A DNA stretch of 64,000 nucleotides from Struthio camelus (Eukaryota; Chordata; Aves; Struthioniformes; Struthionidae), in assembly GCF_040807025.1 (NCBI RefSeq), contig NC_090945.1, positions 37,069,088 through 37,133,087 on the forward strand. Reading direction: 5' to 3'. Made by a program: the position numbers and the translations under genes. This document shows positions 29,101 to 41,500 of the stretch, piece by piece; positions within the stretch are counted from its first letter, which is position 1; the number at the start of each line of letters is the position of its first letter. The notes beneath the pieces were generated by a model. It did not search any database and was not told where the DNA came from. It was given only the letters and a program-made list of their open reading frames with translations.

Positions 29101-32100
29101 GGAGAAATTTAATTAAAATAAAATCACTATGTACATATCACACAGCCAGTCCTTTATTGTAAGAGGACTGCAATTGTATTTTTCTTATGATGTGAAGGAA
29201 GGCCTATGAGATCTAGTATAAGACTACAACCCTACAAACCCAAGCTAGGAGTCTTCGGTCACTGCTAGCTAGCGCCCATAAAAACAAGAATCTTGCACTA
29301 GCTTTTGGGGAGGACTGGATGAAGTCATGCTGCCTTATAGGAAAAATAATCTTTGCAACGCTCTGGCCACACAAGCTAGTATTTGTGGTGCTCTGAAAGT
29401 TTTACCAGAAATAGTAATTATGGTTATTGGATTTTCAGACGTCAACCTTCTATCCAGCTCTATTAATACTGTAAAACACTACCTTGTATTGTATAAAGAC
29501 CTTGTATTGGGATCAAATTTCTGACATGAATGAGCAGGAATTAGAATTCACTCAGTAAACTAGTCTATGTACTTTCTCTTTCCCTAATAGCTTTTTAAAA
29601 TTTGGTGAAACAAAAGACTTTGTACTCAAACGGCAATTATCTTTTACAGCTAAAACATAAGTTTGAAAGGCATCTTCCCTTGCTTTTACAAAACTGTATG
29701 TTTGTATCAATGCTGAATTTGAGGACAAATATTCATTCCATTGCTTTAACATAGTCTTTTTTTAACTAGTCATCAGTAACAAGAACTTGTAAATTAAGTT
29801 GGTTGTGTAGAAGAGGCTAATTGAGTTAGCTAACAAGTCTTTCTTGTGAAAGCAAGTAGCGCATTGTTGCAGCATTTCTAACCACTAGGCTATTTGTTTA
29901 TTCAGTAAGTTTTTGACTGCTAAAATTCCTCTACAATGACACCATTACAAACTAAACAGACAGCCTATGTAACACGCTGCAATGATTACCAAATATTTAG
30001 TATTTTCTATGCAGCAGCAGTTCTCATCTCTTTCTGCCAGCTGCCCCAGCTGAACACAAACTTTTGTTGTCTTTAATGCCCAGCATAGCTACCTGCCGTC
30101 ACTGCATCCTGGCATCAGTTTAGCACTCCTCTGTGCCCATCGGGCTGGTGAGCGCAGCCTAACGGCCCTTTGTACTGCTGCAGACGGGACTTTAATCTTA
30201 AGAGGCAGGCAACAGATTTGACCCAGATTCTTGAGGCACTGAACCATCCTGCATCTCTGTCCAAGATGAGCTGCCCAATCCATCTCAACTGGGCTCCAAA
30301 ACAGCACCTGTCTCTTGCCTGCAGTTTACAGCAAAGCGTCCCACTCGGGAACAGGCTTACTTAGGCTGCTTGGCTGCAATAACGGTCTCCTTGTGCTGTG
30401 CCAATGCACCCGTTTATGCGGCCGCTCTGTATGCCACTTAAGGGAAGCAATGCAGGTGAAAAATAATTTTGGAAAGCAAAAAATGGTTTGTTGGGGTAAA
30501 TTGCTACCCTGAGCCCATATGCTACATGGCTGGAAAAGTGGTGATCCTGGCACAGTTCAAGGGGACAAGAGTGAGAGAAAAGCCTGGAGAGGGGGGCAAA
30601 AAGCAATCGTCTTGCTGAGTTTTGATTCTTAAATGCAGCTGTGAAAAACAGGCTGCTCTATAGTCCCAGAGAAACTACCCAAGTTAACAAAGGGAATCTT
30701 GTCAGGGCTATGGCTTTCCCGTTTGGCTTGAAATTAACAGGAAAATAACACCCAGACCACAAGTTTGTGCTGCCAAATCAAGCATTTTTCTAATACCACA
30801 CAAACAAGTTGATACGTCTTCTGTGCTGCCAGAGAGGAAAAGAGATTATTGAAATAGCAAATGGAATAAAACACACAGGAGCTACAGCAAATTGGAACCA
30901 GAAAACAAATACAATAGGATTTTATATAGCAACGTATACATAGCCTACATACAACTACTTTAACAAAGGTGGCAGGAAACATCCCTGTGCGATTCCCACA
31001 TTTTCCTCTGTACCACTCAGCATCGATTTTCTCCAGAAGAGAAACGGTGTCTCCAGAATGAAGGGCCAGGTCATCAGCGTGCTCTGTAATACAGCAACAC
31101 TTCAGTTAAAGCAGCTGTCAGGGGCACTGATTTTTTTTCTAGGTAAAGTCTTCTTAATAATAAATTCCCTAGCAAAAGCAGACTGAGTTTTAAAAAGCCT
31201 TATTACACATTGCTAAACAAGTGAGTTTAACTAGAAGACTGGCCCAACTATAGCTAAACCCATGGATTTGAACAACTTCACATGCAGAACTTCCAGGCTG
31301 AGTTTCCTGGTCATTTTTAAGTTCTAATTCCTAAGAAAATTCTCATGTTGAAAGCTGTGCTTCAAGTAAAACAAGCTTCCAGAATATTCACTTGTACTTA
31401 CCCGCACGAAAATCATGCAAAACTACAGCATGAGGCGCATTTGCGTCAGAAACCTTTGGAGGATTGTTTGAATCCTGGCAACGATAAATAATTCAAGTAG
31501 TTTATAAATCATAAAAGATACTAATATAGATTCTCTGTTATTTATTCTGAAAGTCATTTTCTGATTTTGGACACAATATTGCAACAATACCATACCTTTG
31601 GAGGTGACAATTAGTATTAGTCACAGACCTATGGTTCTGATCCTGTATGTCTTTTACCAGCGTAAACCAGAAGGGATTTCACCGAAATATATTTTTCATC
31701 CAACAAAAGGGAGGGAGGGAGTGATCACTGCAACTTTTCCTAGTGTAGACAAAGCTTCAGTTATCAGGGGCAACGTTAGCAACCCTCAATGCAAGGGTTA
31801 TGGCCAATTTTGTGTGCTGCTGCTTGCTACTGTGTGTCACCAAATATTTTTTTTACTTCCTTGTTTTGGGAGAGCGTCTCAACCCAACTATCCCCAGCAC
31901 ATGTTGCAGAGGCAACAGATCTGTCATCTGCCAAATATTTTTGGAGGGGAGGGCAAACCACTAGGCCTTTCCTTACAGGAACATAGCGCTGAGGAGAAAT
32001 GAAAAGTTTGTTGTGGGATCTTTATAAAGGGAAATTATATTAGGGATGCTGAATCTTTATCTCACCCACTAGGATTTTTTTTAGACTGTACTGACAATCA

Positions 32101-32560
32101 CTGTGAATAATCACTGTGAATTACTTTGTTTGAATGTAATTCATTGCATGCAAAAAAAAAAAACCCACCAACATTGACAAAGAAAAGAACAGAATAATAG
32201 CAATTATAACAGATTCCACATAAATCTATTCCTACCATGTAGGTTTCTGATAAAAATCAAAAAGGCTGTTACTTGTTGTAATACAGTCATGCTCTTAAAC
32301 AGGTTAAGTTCTATATAAGCAAAGAGAGAGGAAAATACTTTGAAATCCGTACGTCAAAGCCAATTCACTGATGTGGCATGTACAGCACGTTACAAAACTA
32401 AAAGCTTACCTTTTGCCCACTTTTCAGATGCTCAGCAAGGGAAGTGAGAACCTTCATGAGACAGAGGAACTTCATCAGTTTCCTCTGCATTCTGGCACTC
32501 CAAGTAATTACTGTCGCTCTGCTCCATAAGCAGACTGTCCCCATGCTTTAAGGCACATCA

Positions 32561-32591
<31 letters not shown>

Positions 32592-35500
32592 GCTGTTCTG
32601 TTTTTATTAAAGATTTGATAAACCACTACTACATTTTTCAGTGTAACCTTTTAAAGGTTATGTTAAAGCAGTCAATCTTTTAATATAATAGGAATCTTAA
32701 TGATTAAATATGTACCAGTAGAGAAAAATGCCTTACCTTACAGGACAGTTCTCCATGGTTCCTGGGAAGAAAGTTTTCCTTGGCAACCGCATGAGGCACA
32801 GCTAGCTTGAATAGACATTGAGGGGGAATGGAAAAGTTTGTTTCATTTCTAAGCACCTGAAATTTCTACTGCATGTGAAAACACTCAAGATGATGACACT
32901 ATTCAGACCATCTACTACTATAGGTGACTAATTTAGGAGTCTGGTGGAAGAAGAGAGTTTCCTTTGGAAAGCATTCAGAACAAGTCTGCAAGCGATATGA
33001 ACTCCCCTCAGGAGAAACCCAAGTGCTATCATCAGCTTTAAAGGTATCTTAGCCACCTAACTTACACCATGCCACATGGTACATGATATTCAGCCACACA
33101 CTGTAATACAGGAACATGTTCTTCTGTCACGGAGGGCACTTTCATAGACGCTAACATGTGAGGGCAGGGAATTACTACTGAACTGCTACAGGAAAAAAAA
33201 AATCTCACCTACAAAATATGTCAAATATTTCTTATATAAACAGGAGCGAGTACACCAGAGAGGAATCAACATGCGTCCCTTAGCTCTGAACTGTTCCTGC
33301 TCACATTAAGATTCAGCTTTCTCTCTCATACTGCTCTTTTCCACCAAGCATCTAAAGGCAGAAGTGCAGATCAAAGAGAAGGCAACAGAGAGCTTCCGCT
33401 TGGGGCTGAACGCTGTTTTCATGCTACAGTTGCGGGTTTGCTGCTTTGGCAATAGCACTGGTTCAAGCGGTCCCCAGCTCTACTCACTAACCAGTTTTAA
33501 GCATCTAGGGAAAGACTCCTTTTTATCTCCAATATTCATTCATTTATATTTACTATCCTCTAAAAATACATGCAATACCAAAAGAAACACTTAAGAATGA
33601 AAAGGCATGGCATCAATAAGATGACAACCCTAGGAGGGACAGGCTTAGTCTCCGGGCTGCGTGTAAGATAAGTAATGTAACATTCCTCACTCTTTGCAGT
33701 CTTGATTAAGCAAGTTAAGCTACTTTGTAAGTTCTTATGCTCCCCCAGTTTTGTTTAGCATTTTGACGTATCCAGGGAAAAGTAACATGCAAACATAACA
33801 CTTGGCATCATTTTTACATACTATAATAGAATTCAGAACTGATGGCTGCAAAGAAAATCCCAATAAAACAAAAGCTATACATTAAAGATCTAAAGCAGAG
33901 CCTCTAATTGTCAAAGATTCAGAAAACATTAAATCAAAACAAATGGAGTTTGTTTTTAAAGGCTTTTAGACATTGCTAAACACCATGAAAGGCCTTAGGA
34001 TTTTGAATGCTCACAATTTTTATATATATACACACACATACACACATATATATATACACGCACACATATATAAATACACTTAGCATTTATATACTGCTTT
34101 CTCCTCTATTACATCCCATTGCTTTTTACTATTTCACTATAGTGATTTCTAAAGAAGATTTTGCTGATAGATACACTGTGACAACCATATCATGGTAACC
34201 TACCTTTATAGCTTTCTCAATACTATTTTCATCAGCACTGTTTTGTAAACAACAGTCTCAGACAGAATATCTCAATGCTTACCATGTATTTATTGTAGAG
34301 AGGATGACCCGGTTTAGGCCTAGGAGGTAATGCTGGATCTTGATTTTTTAAGACTTGGCTCTTTGCTCTCTTGGGTCCCAGTCTGAACTTGCTGTTTTTT
34401 TTATCACAAGCGATGTCAGAAGTGGAACAGGAAAGAGGGTCCTTTTGGGAGAAGGTCTTGACTGCAGAGAGTTTTGGTGGAGGTGGCCTTCCAGGAACAC
34501 CTTTAGGTGGGGGAGGTCGAGCCGGTATAATCTTTCCATCCACAGGCCTAAAAAATTGGGTGAACCATCAAAGAAATGTACACTTTAGTAAGTCTGCCAC
34601 CTTATCCTCCACCACAGCCTTAGCCAAGGAACATTCAACCTGGAAATCTGACTCATGATGACCTGGACTGTATGGCATCCATCCATGGCATGTAGTATCC
34701 AAAGCTCTCCAGGGATACAAGAACCTTTCAGATCCTGAGACTCAATGATCAAATCTTTAGACGGATTCTTTTACTACATATTTTCAAGCCTGCTCACCAC
34801 TTCTGCTAATCAACAGCCTACTAGCTTTCTTGGGATCCCCATATGCACTCCATGTGTAAAATTTTGGCTTCATGTTCTTAAGAACCCTGGCAGTAAAACT
34901 TCCCAAAATACAATTTTGTTTGCGTGTTATTGGGAAATCTTTGGCCACTTACTGCCAGTTTCTGCTACAGTTTGTTCTCTCCTTCTCTCCTACATAGTGT
35001 AATTCAGCATAATTATTTATTAGCATGAAGTTCTCAAGGATCCGTAAAAATTGTCAAACCACAAAAGTATGATTATTAATGGGACTTTGGGGTGTCCTAA
35101 CATGTCTGTGTCATCTACCGCTTGAAAGGAATATTACTAGTTTATTAATACACTCACCAGGAGTTCTCTGTTGCCATTTGAATTTTTTTTTTTTAAATTT
35201 CAAATTTACACTTACATTCACTTCCACCTCCGCCCTCTTCCTTGCCTCATCCTTTTTTAAATTTTGAAAGACGATGACTGTTCTAAATCTAGAAACAAAC
35301 TAACTCATATATTTATGAGGAGATCAGCTAAACAAGAAAACCATATCAGGCAAGTCACTGAATTATTATTCCCCCCCCCCCTTTTTTTTCCTTAAATTGA
35401 TTTGAGCAGAAAAGCAAAAGGACCAAATTTTTTATCTACTGCAATTCCAGAGAACGTCAGGAAAATCAGAAATGCTGCCAAACAGACAGGAAAAAAAAGT

Positions 35501-38500
35501 AACAAGCGTATGAGGGGAAACAATGAAGTGTTTCCACATCAGGTACAATCAAACTCTTTCCTGTGAACAAACACTTATTATTATTGTTAGACTCAGTTTC
35601 ATAATTGAAATTAGATTCTCTCGTCCTGAGACAAGAGAACTACAAACTCTACAAACTACTACAAACAGAGTAAACTCTGTTTAAACCCACAGATTTACTG
35701 TGTAGATTCCAGCAGAGCCTTATTGGGCTATCTCCCACCAGTTTGCCTATGGCATTTAGTGGACTTGAATCTAAGGCTGGTCCAGCTACTTTTGCCTCTG
35801 CAGACCTTCTTTCCTGTTGGTTCAAAAGAAAAGAAAACAAAACAAAACAAAAAACCCACAAAGGTTGTCATTGCTTCTGCAATTTCACTGGGATTTTTAG
35901 GTCTGAAGTGAACAGCAGAGGCGTTGTATAAACTAGCCACTGCTTCAGGGAAGGTGCTGGCCCAGTATTCGCCCTTTTCAGGGTGGTAGCATCTGCCACC
36001 TCCATTCCTTCACCACTCAAACCCAGCCACAAGCGCAAGGGCTGTTGATCAAAAGGTCAGCAATATGCAGAAGGCGATGTTCCACATTCAGCTATGGGTG
36101 AATAGGTTAAAGATGCAGAAAGGAATGACTGTCAACAGCCACTGTACATTAGCTGAAAAGCCAAACAGCTGTCCTCCTATAATGTCCCTGCTCACACTGA
36201 TATGGTATGAGTCAGCTAGCTACGTGGTCCTGCCTATTTATTAGCGAGTATACTAAAAGTAAAACCTACCCAAGCCTATTGAGTTAGAGATAGAGTTAGC
36301 AGTGTCTATAAAGAGACTAAATGAGCAAACTCGCATAGAAACACATCTTTAAGCGAATCTCTGCAAAATTCTGCTCACCTTGGGGGCAGCGCAGGTTCTA
36401 GGTGAGGTGTTCCAGCCTGTTCCAAATGATCTGACTCCTACAAGGATTAAAAAGAAAAAAAGTCATTTCATTAAAGCTAAAAACCAAAAAGGATCTTGTT
36501 TAAATGATGCATTTCTTATTTTAAATTATGTTCTACAGACAAGGAAAATGAGTTTCTGGAGCTCTGGGAACACACTAGGAAAAAAAAAAAATTCATTCTA
36601 GCATTTTAAAGTCTTGCTGGACATAGAAAGAGAAGTAAATAACCTGGCTGACTACCTGAATCACAGCTTAAATTGTGCATTAGATGTGAGCCAGCCCTCT
36701 TTTCCTACTACATTAAAATGGGGGCCTAAGAGCCAAATTCAGGCCAGATATAAAAATGTGCGATTTCATTCCCTGTAAGATGCCCATTTGGCTGCAAGTA
36801 CATTATCAATTTTGATTTAACATTGACAGATGAAGCACTTACCTTTGATCTGGCTTAGAGCAGAAAATATGATGTTGATGCAGCTCATGCAGAAGAGAGT
36901 TTATTGCAAATAACGTTAGCTGTGATTCAAGAAGGCATCTAAATATGTTTTCTAGGGATCTAACAGATAAGACCTGGTGAATCGTGCTTTGACAGATTAA
37001 GAAGTTACTGTTCCCAGCTGCCCATCCCGACCCTGCCAGAGATTACTCTCCTGCAGCAGAGTCAGTGGAAGGGCAACATGTGCCATGTCTGAAGGGCTCG
37101 GACGGCAGTAATGGATTAATGAGTTACCATCCTTCTGCCTCCTGCCGTTCATTTTCATCCCAGTGCCAGAGAGTACTGCCAGCTCAGTTGAACCAACGCA
37201 GCTGTCTGTGGGACAGCTTAGTAAATCAGACTGCTGAACCTGGGTTCGAAAATAACCTTTTTGAACCAATAATTTTAAAAGGTCTGAACAGTCTCATTTA
37301 CTTAATTGGAGATACGTGTGCTTGAAACCGCTAAACAATTTCTCTGCTTTTTCCCCCACCTATACAATACCTGAATGGATGCTGCAGTAAAACGTTGACC
37401 CTTGATTAAGTCCCCAGATGAATGTTCTTGATTATTAAAAAGAAAATAAGCTGCCACTTTCAGATGGGGGTATTATCCTAATACCTACACTTTTCCTCTT
37501 CTGTGTGAAAAGGAACAATCCTGTGCCAATTGCTGCCTGTGTGAAACGGCATTTATTGTTGCTGGTTAATTACTTCCACAGACAAACAGTCCTAGTTTTG
37601 GAAATGCTGGTTTGTGTAATACTTTATTATGAATTCATTTTCAATATTCACCACTGAACAATGGAAGTATATTGAAACAATCATATTCACTTTTGAATTT
37701 ATATTTAGAGGGGGGAACTGAAAATATGTAGCAGGTTGTTTAAAGATTAGTGCATGAGGCCCCCCCATTAAAGGCTACTGATGGACTTAACAGTAAAAAG
37801 ATAGGATTGCAAAGATAAGATTTAAATATTTTGCTGGGTCTGATGCAGTCTTTTTTAACAAGGAAAAATGAGAGCCTCTGAAGCTTACACAAGATCTTCC
37901 ACATGCTTTTCACAACTACCTGGATGATCACACACTGTAAATGTTCCAGGCTTGTTATTTAGCGTCTTGTATCTGGAAATTATTTCTTCAGCATTATCAA
38001 GAAGAGACGGTACCTCTATAAACAGCCTCTTTAACCACAGTGCTTAAAAAAACATTCTATCCTCTTAGCAGAGGTAGTCACACAGACATTTGTTGGCAGC
38101 TGTCAACCTAGTTAGGGCTTTTGATTGGGTTCGATCTTGTTACTGCCTATGGTTTCCACAAGAATCTCTGCCATTCTTGCCATCACAGCTTTCTATACTT
38201 GGAAATTCATTTGGCAATGTCCTTTTCTAGTTTATTTTTTCTTTAGTAAATCTGTGTCAAAGGGCTTGCAGGATGCAGAACTATGATGTCTACCACTAGT
38301 ATTTGCTCAGGAGCGAGGAGCAGAGCCCTTTATTTGCAACAGATGGCTGTGCTCAGGCTCTGACCAAATCAACAGAAAACAACTGGGAGGGAAGAGCTCA
38401 AGAAAGCTGGCTTCACTCCCCTTTCTATCTACAGAAGTATTTTCTTTTGACTTGAGATGAGCACAGACACAGAAAGGTGCCTTCTGTGTGAAGGTTAAAA

Positions 38501-41500
38501 AAAAAAAAAAAAAAGGCATCTAAAGGACTTTGACAGTTCTTGACTATATAAATCTTAGGCTTTGAACTGCTTTGCAGTGTTTTGGAAAGTAAACTGTAGA
38601 ACGCCATGCAATGCAAAGTGGTTTTAGTAAACTGCAGAACGCCAGCTGAAAAGTACAGAAAACTGAAAATAGATGTGATCAAAGTTTAGTAAAATCAACA
38701 AAGTGTTTTGCAGAACTAAGAGCAGTCTAAATTATCTAATTAAATTAGAGGATGCAATTAAAAGAAGAAAGCCTTATATCTTTGAGTATTCCCTTTCATC
38801 CTTTGGTCCTTCAAGTAACGTACTTCACAAAGGAGTGAGAGTCACAGGAGATCTGTTAACCAAGGCAGACAAAGTTTTAACACAGGAAAAGAGTTCTAAC
38901 TTACCACTTTTTTCACTTGATCACCATGGCTGGGTTTTCCCCCTGTGATATCAGAGGTGTTCCCAATAGGCTTTTCAGCAGGAAGTGGTGGAGGGCTATG
39001 TGGGATTTCATTCAAGGCTGTAAAAAAAGTTCCCAAATGAAAGCTTAATTAATAGTTTCTTTACAGGGACCAACAACAGATGAGAGAAAACCCACCTTGT
39101 TTTTGTGCGTCTATCACATTTTTGTGAACACAGTTGCGTCAAACCCTGAGCAGCCAATGGGCAGGATCACTAGTGGAAAAAAAAAGGATGCAAAAGGAAC
39201 ACCCTAACCCTGAGGCTGGCCATAGGAGTACTTCCCCTTCTGCGTAACGTATCTTCACTGAAAGAACTTGCTGATGTCCTGAGAGATAAGGATTTCAGCT
39301 GCGATACTTGTTGCTATAATAGTGCAGGGGTAGCAGAGTTTCTACCCCTGGGAATGTCAGGCTCATCACTGGATACCCTGAAACACCATCATTATCTCTC
39401 AGCCACATTTCTAAACTGGCTCACTTTTTTCAGCTGTCAGCTCCTGGAATATCCTTCAGGCTGGAAAACAGCTGAGGGTTATTTCAAGTAACCCTGAAAG
39501 ATCAGGAGACTTGGATGGAAGGACCACCAGAAAGGTAAAAGCAGAAACAGAAACTGTTGCCTGCTAGAAAATTCAGGGTGAGAATAAGAAAAGAGGGACA
39601 GGAGTACCCTGATAGTCCTTAAGGACCTAAGTAAATTTAGGACATCAAAGAGGAAACGGTACTGCTTTTACTACAGAAGAGAGATGACCTCCTCAGTCTC
39701 AAAAAAAAGCACAGAAACCTGTTAATTATTATATGAGATTTGCTTTAAATGTCTCCGCTATTGAAACCTGTGAAGCACATGGACAAGTTTTGACAGCATA
39801 GTTACCAATCAATTTCTCTTTATATTTTGCAATTTTGTCATCTATTTTACAGTGTATTTGTCTATCAAAATAATTTGTTTCAAACAACAAAATTCAGACA
39901 CTTAAGGTCCTTCTGGCCTTGGAACTATGGAAAAACATGTACACACAGCCTCTACATTTCTGAACTAATGATAAATATAGGGAGAAATTCCATCCAAATG
40001 AAAACTTTCAGTTGTTCATTTCATGAAAAGTACTTGTGAAGGTGAAGTACTGCTTGTTTTTAACACCTCAGTTGCATTGCCATGATCTAAAAGGCTGGTG
40101 AGATGTTTATAAATGGACTGATTCAAAGGTAAGTTTCTCTCTCAGTCTTGAGGGCAAGTGTTGGCAATGACTCAGCACAGGAAGAAAAAGAAATTAAAGT
40201 TTTTCTACTCTTTTCAACTATTGTGATGGGAACTAAAAACAATGCCTACCAGTAACTGCAAGAGAAATCTCCTGTTATCATGCCTTACTGATATATGACG
40301 AGCACTAGAGGTTTATTTATACATACCACTTCAAATCTTAAAATATATACAAATGGCCTAACTTCCTGACCTTTACTCTTTATAAAAACAAAATGAAAGG
40401 CATTAAAAGAAAGAAACCCAAATAACTAGAAAGCAGGCGTTATTTTCAGTGATTTCTAAGTGTAAAAACTGAAGTGGAAGTTTAATGCTGCCCTTGTAAT
40501 CACAGCTCGGTAAAAATGCTGACAGGGAACCACTAAAGCACTAGCTCGAATTCCCAAACATCCAGGTGTGCCCCCTTTTTGACAGGGCTAGCTTTTTTGG
40601 TTTATTGGAGGTTTTCTTTTTGGTTTGCACCGGTCCTTACAGAACTAATCTCCCTCCAGACCCAGGAAGGCAAAAGACCTCTTGTACTGAGACTGTGTGT
40701 CTAAGGCCTTCCTACGAGGGAAATCCTATTAAATCCATGTGCGGAGGTTATTCCTTTGCCCACCTGTAGCTGTCTCATTTTTTTTTTTTTTTAAACTCGT
40801 AACAGCTTACATTGCTACAGCAGCTTTTATCTGACAAAAGGCTACTCTGCTTACTTTTAACCTGCTCCCATTCCTCCACATCCCATTAATCTTCCAGCCG
40901 CAGCCTCCTACAATGCAGTCATTCACATCCCTCTGACAACTGTAGTTAAGTCCAGTATGACTGGTAGTCCCTTGTGGGAAGTTCAACTGCCGCTAGAGAG
41001 CAGCAAGGGACCAGTTTATCTACAAGTTCAAAAGAGAATCCAGTTAAGGGAAATAAAAAAATTGTCAGTTTTTTTTTTTAATCGAAATTACAAGAAAAGA
41101 TTTCCTTTGTGCAGAATAATTGTGTCTCAAGTTCTTTATAGAGGTTCATAAACATATTTTTCCAACTGAAAAAGCTTTTTATTTATGCTCAGTTATTAAC
41201 AGAAAGACTTTTCCTAACAGACTTATCTTGGCTATCCTCTGCATTTTGAATCATTTCCACTGCATTTCTCTCACACACAAAGGAATAGAAAACCTAGAAT
41301 TTGAGCAGGGAAGGAAGAGGAAAATCTTCTGGAAACAAGGAAAGAAAGTCTTAGGAACAGTACCACCAGGACATCTTGTTGCTACAAATTTGGCTCTATA
41401 CCTAACTCAGATTAGCGAAATGTGAGTTTCAAAAATGAGTTCTAAGAGCTATCCTGTGACCTTTCTTCCTAAGCTTCAAGGATAAAACATAAGGCTAAAT

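Noticed and set aside
31598-32002. 134-codon + strand frame
   Set aside because: Antisense in an SH3D19 intron, no recognisable motif, and part of it looks like old repeat debris.
34020-34074. CRISPR-like or tandem array
   Set aside because: It is a simple TA/CA microsatellite without unique spacers.
37241-37258. tRNA B-box-like word (gggttcgaa)
   Set aside because: No A-box, cloverleaf or terminator in the right spacing.
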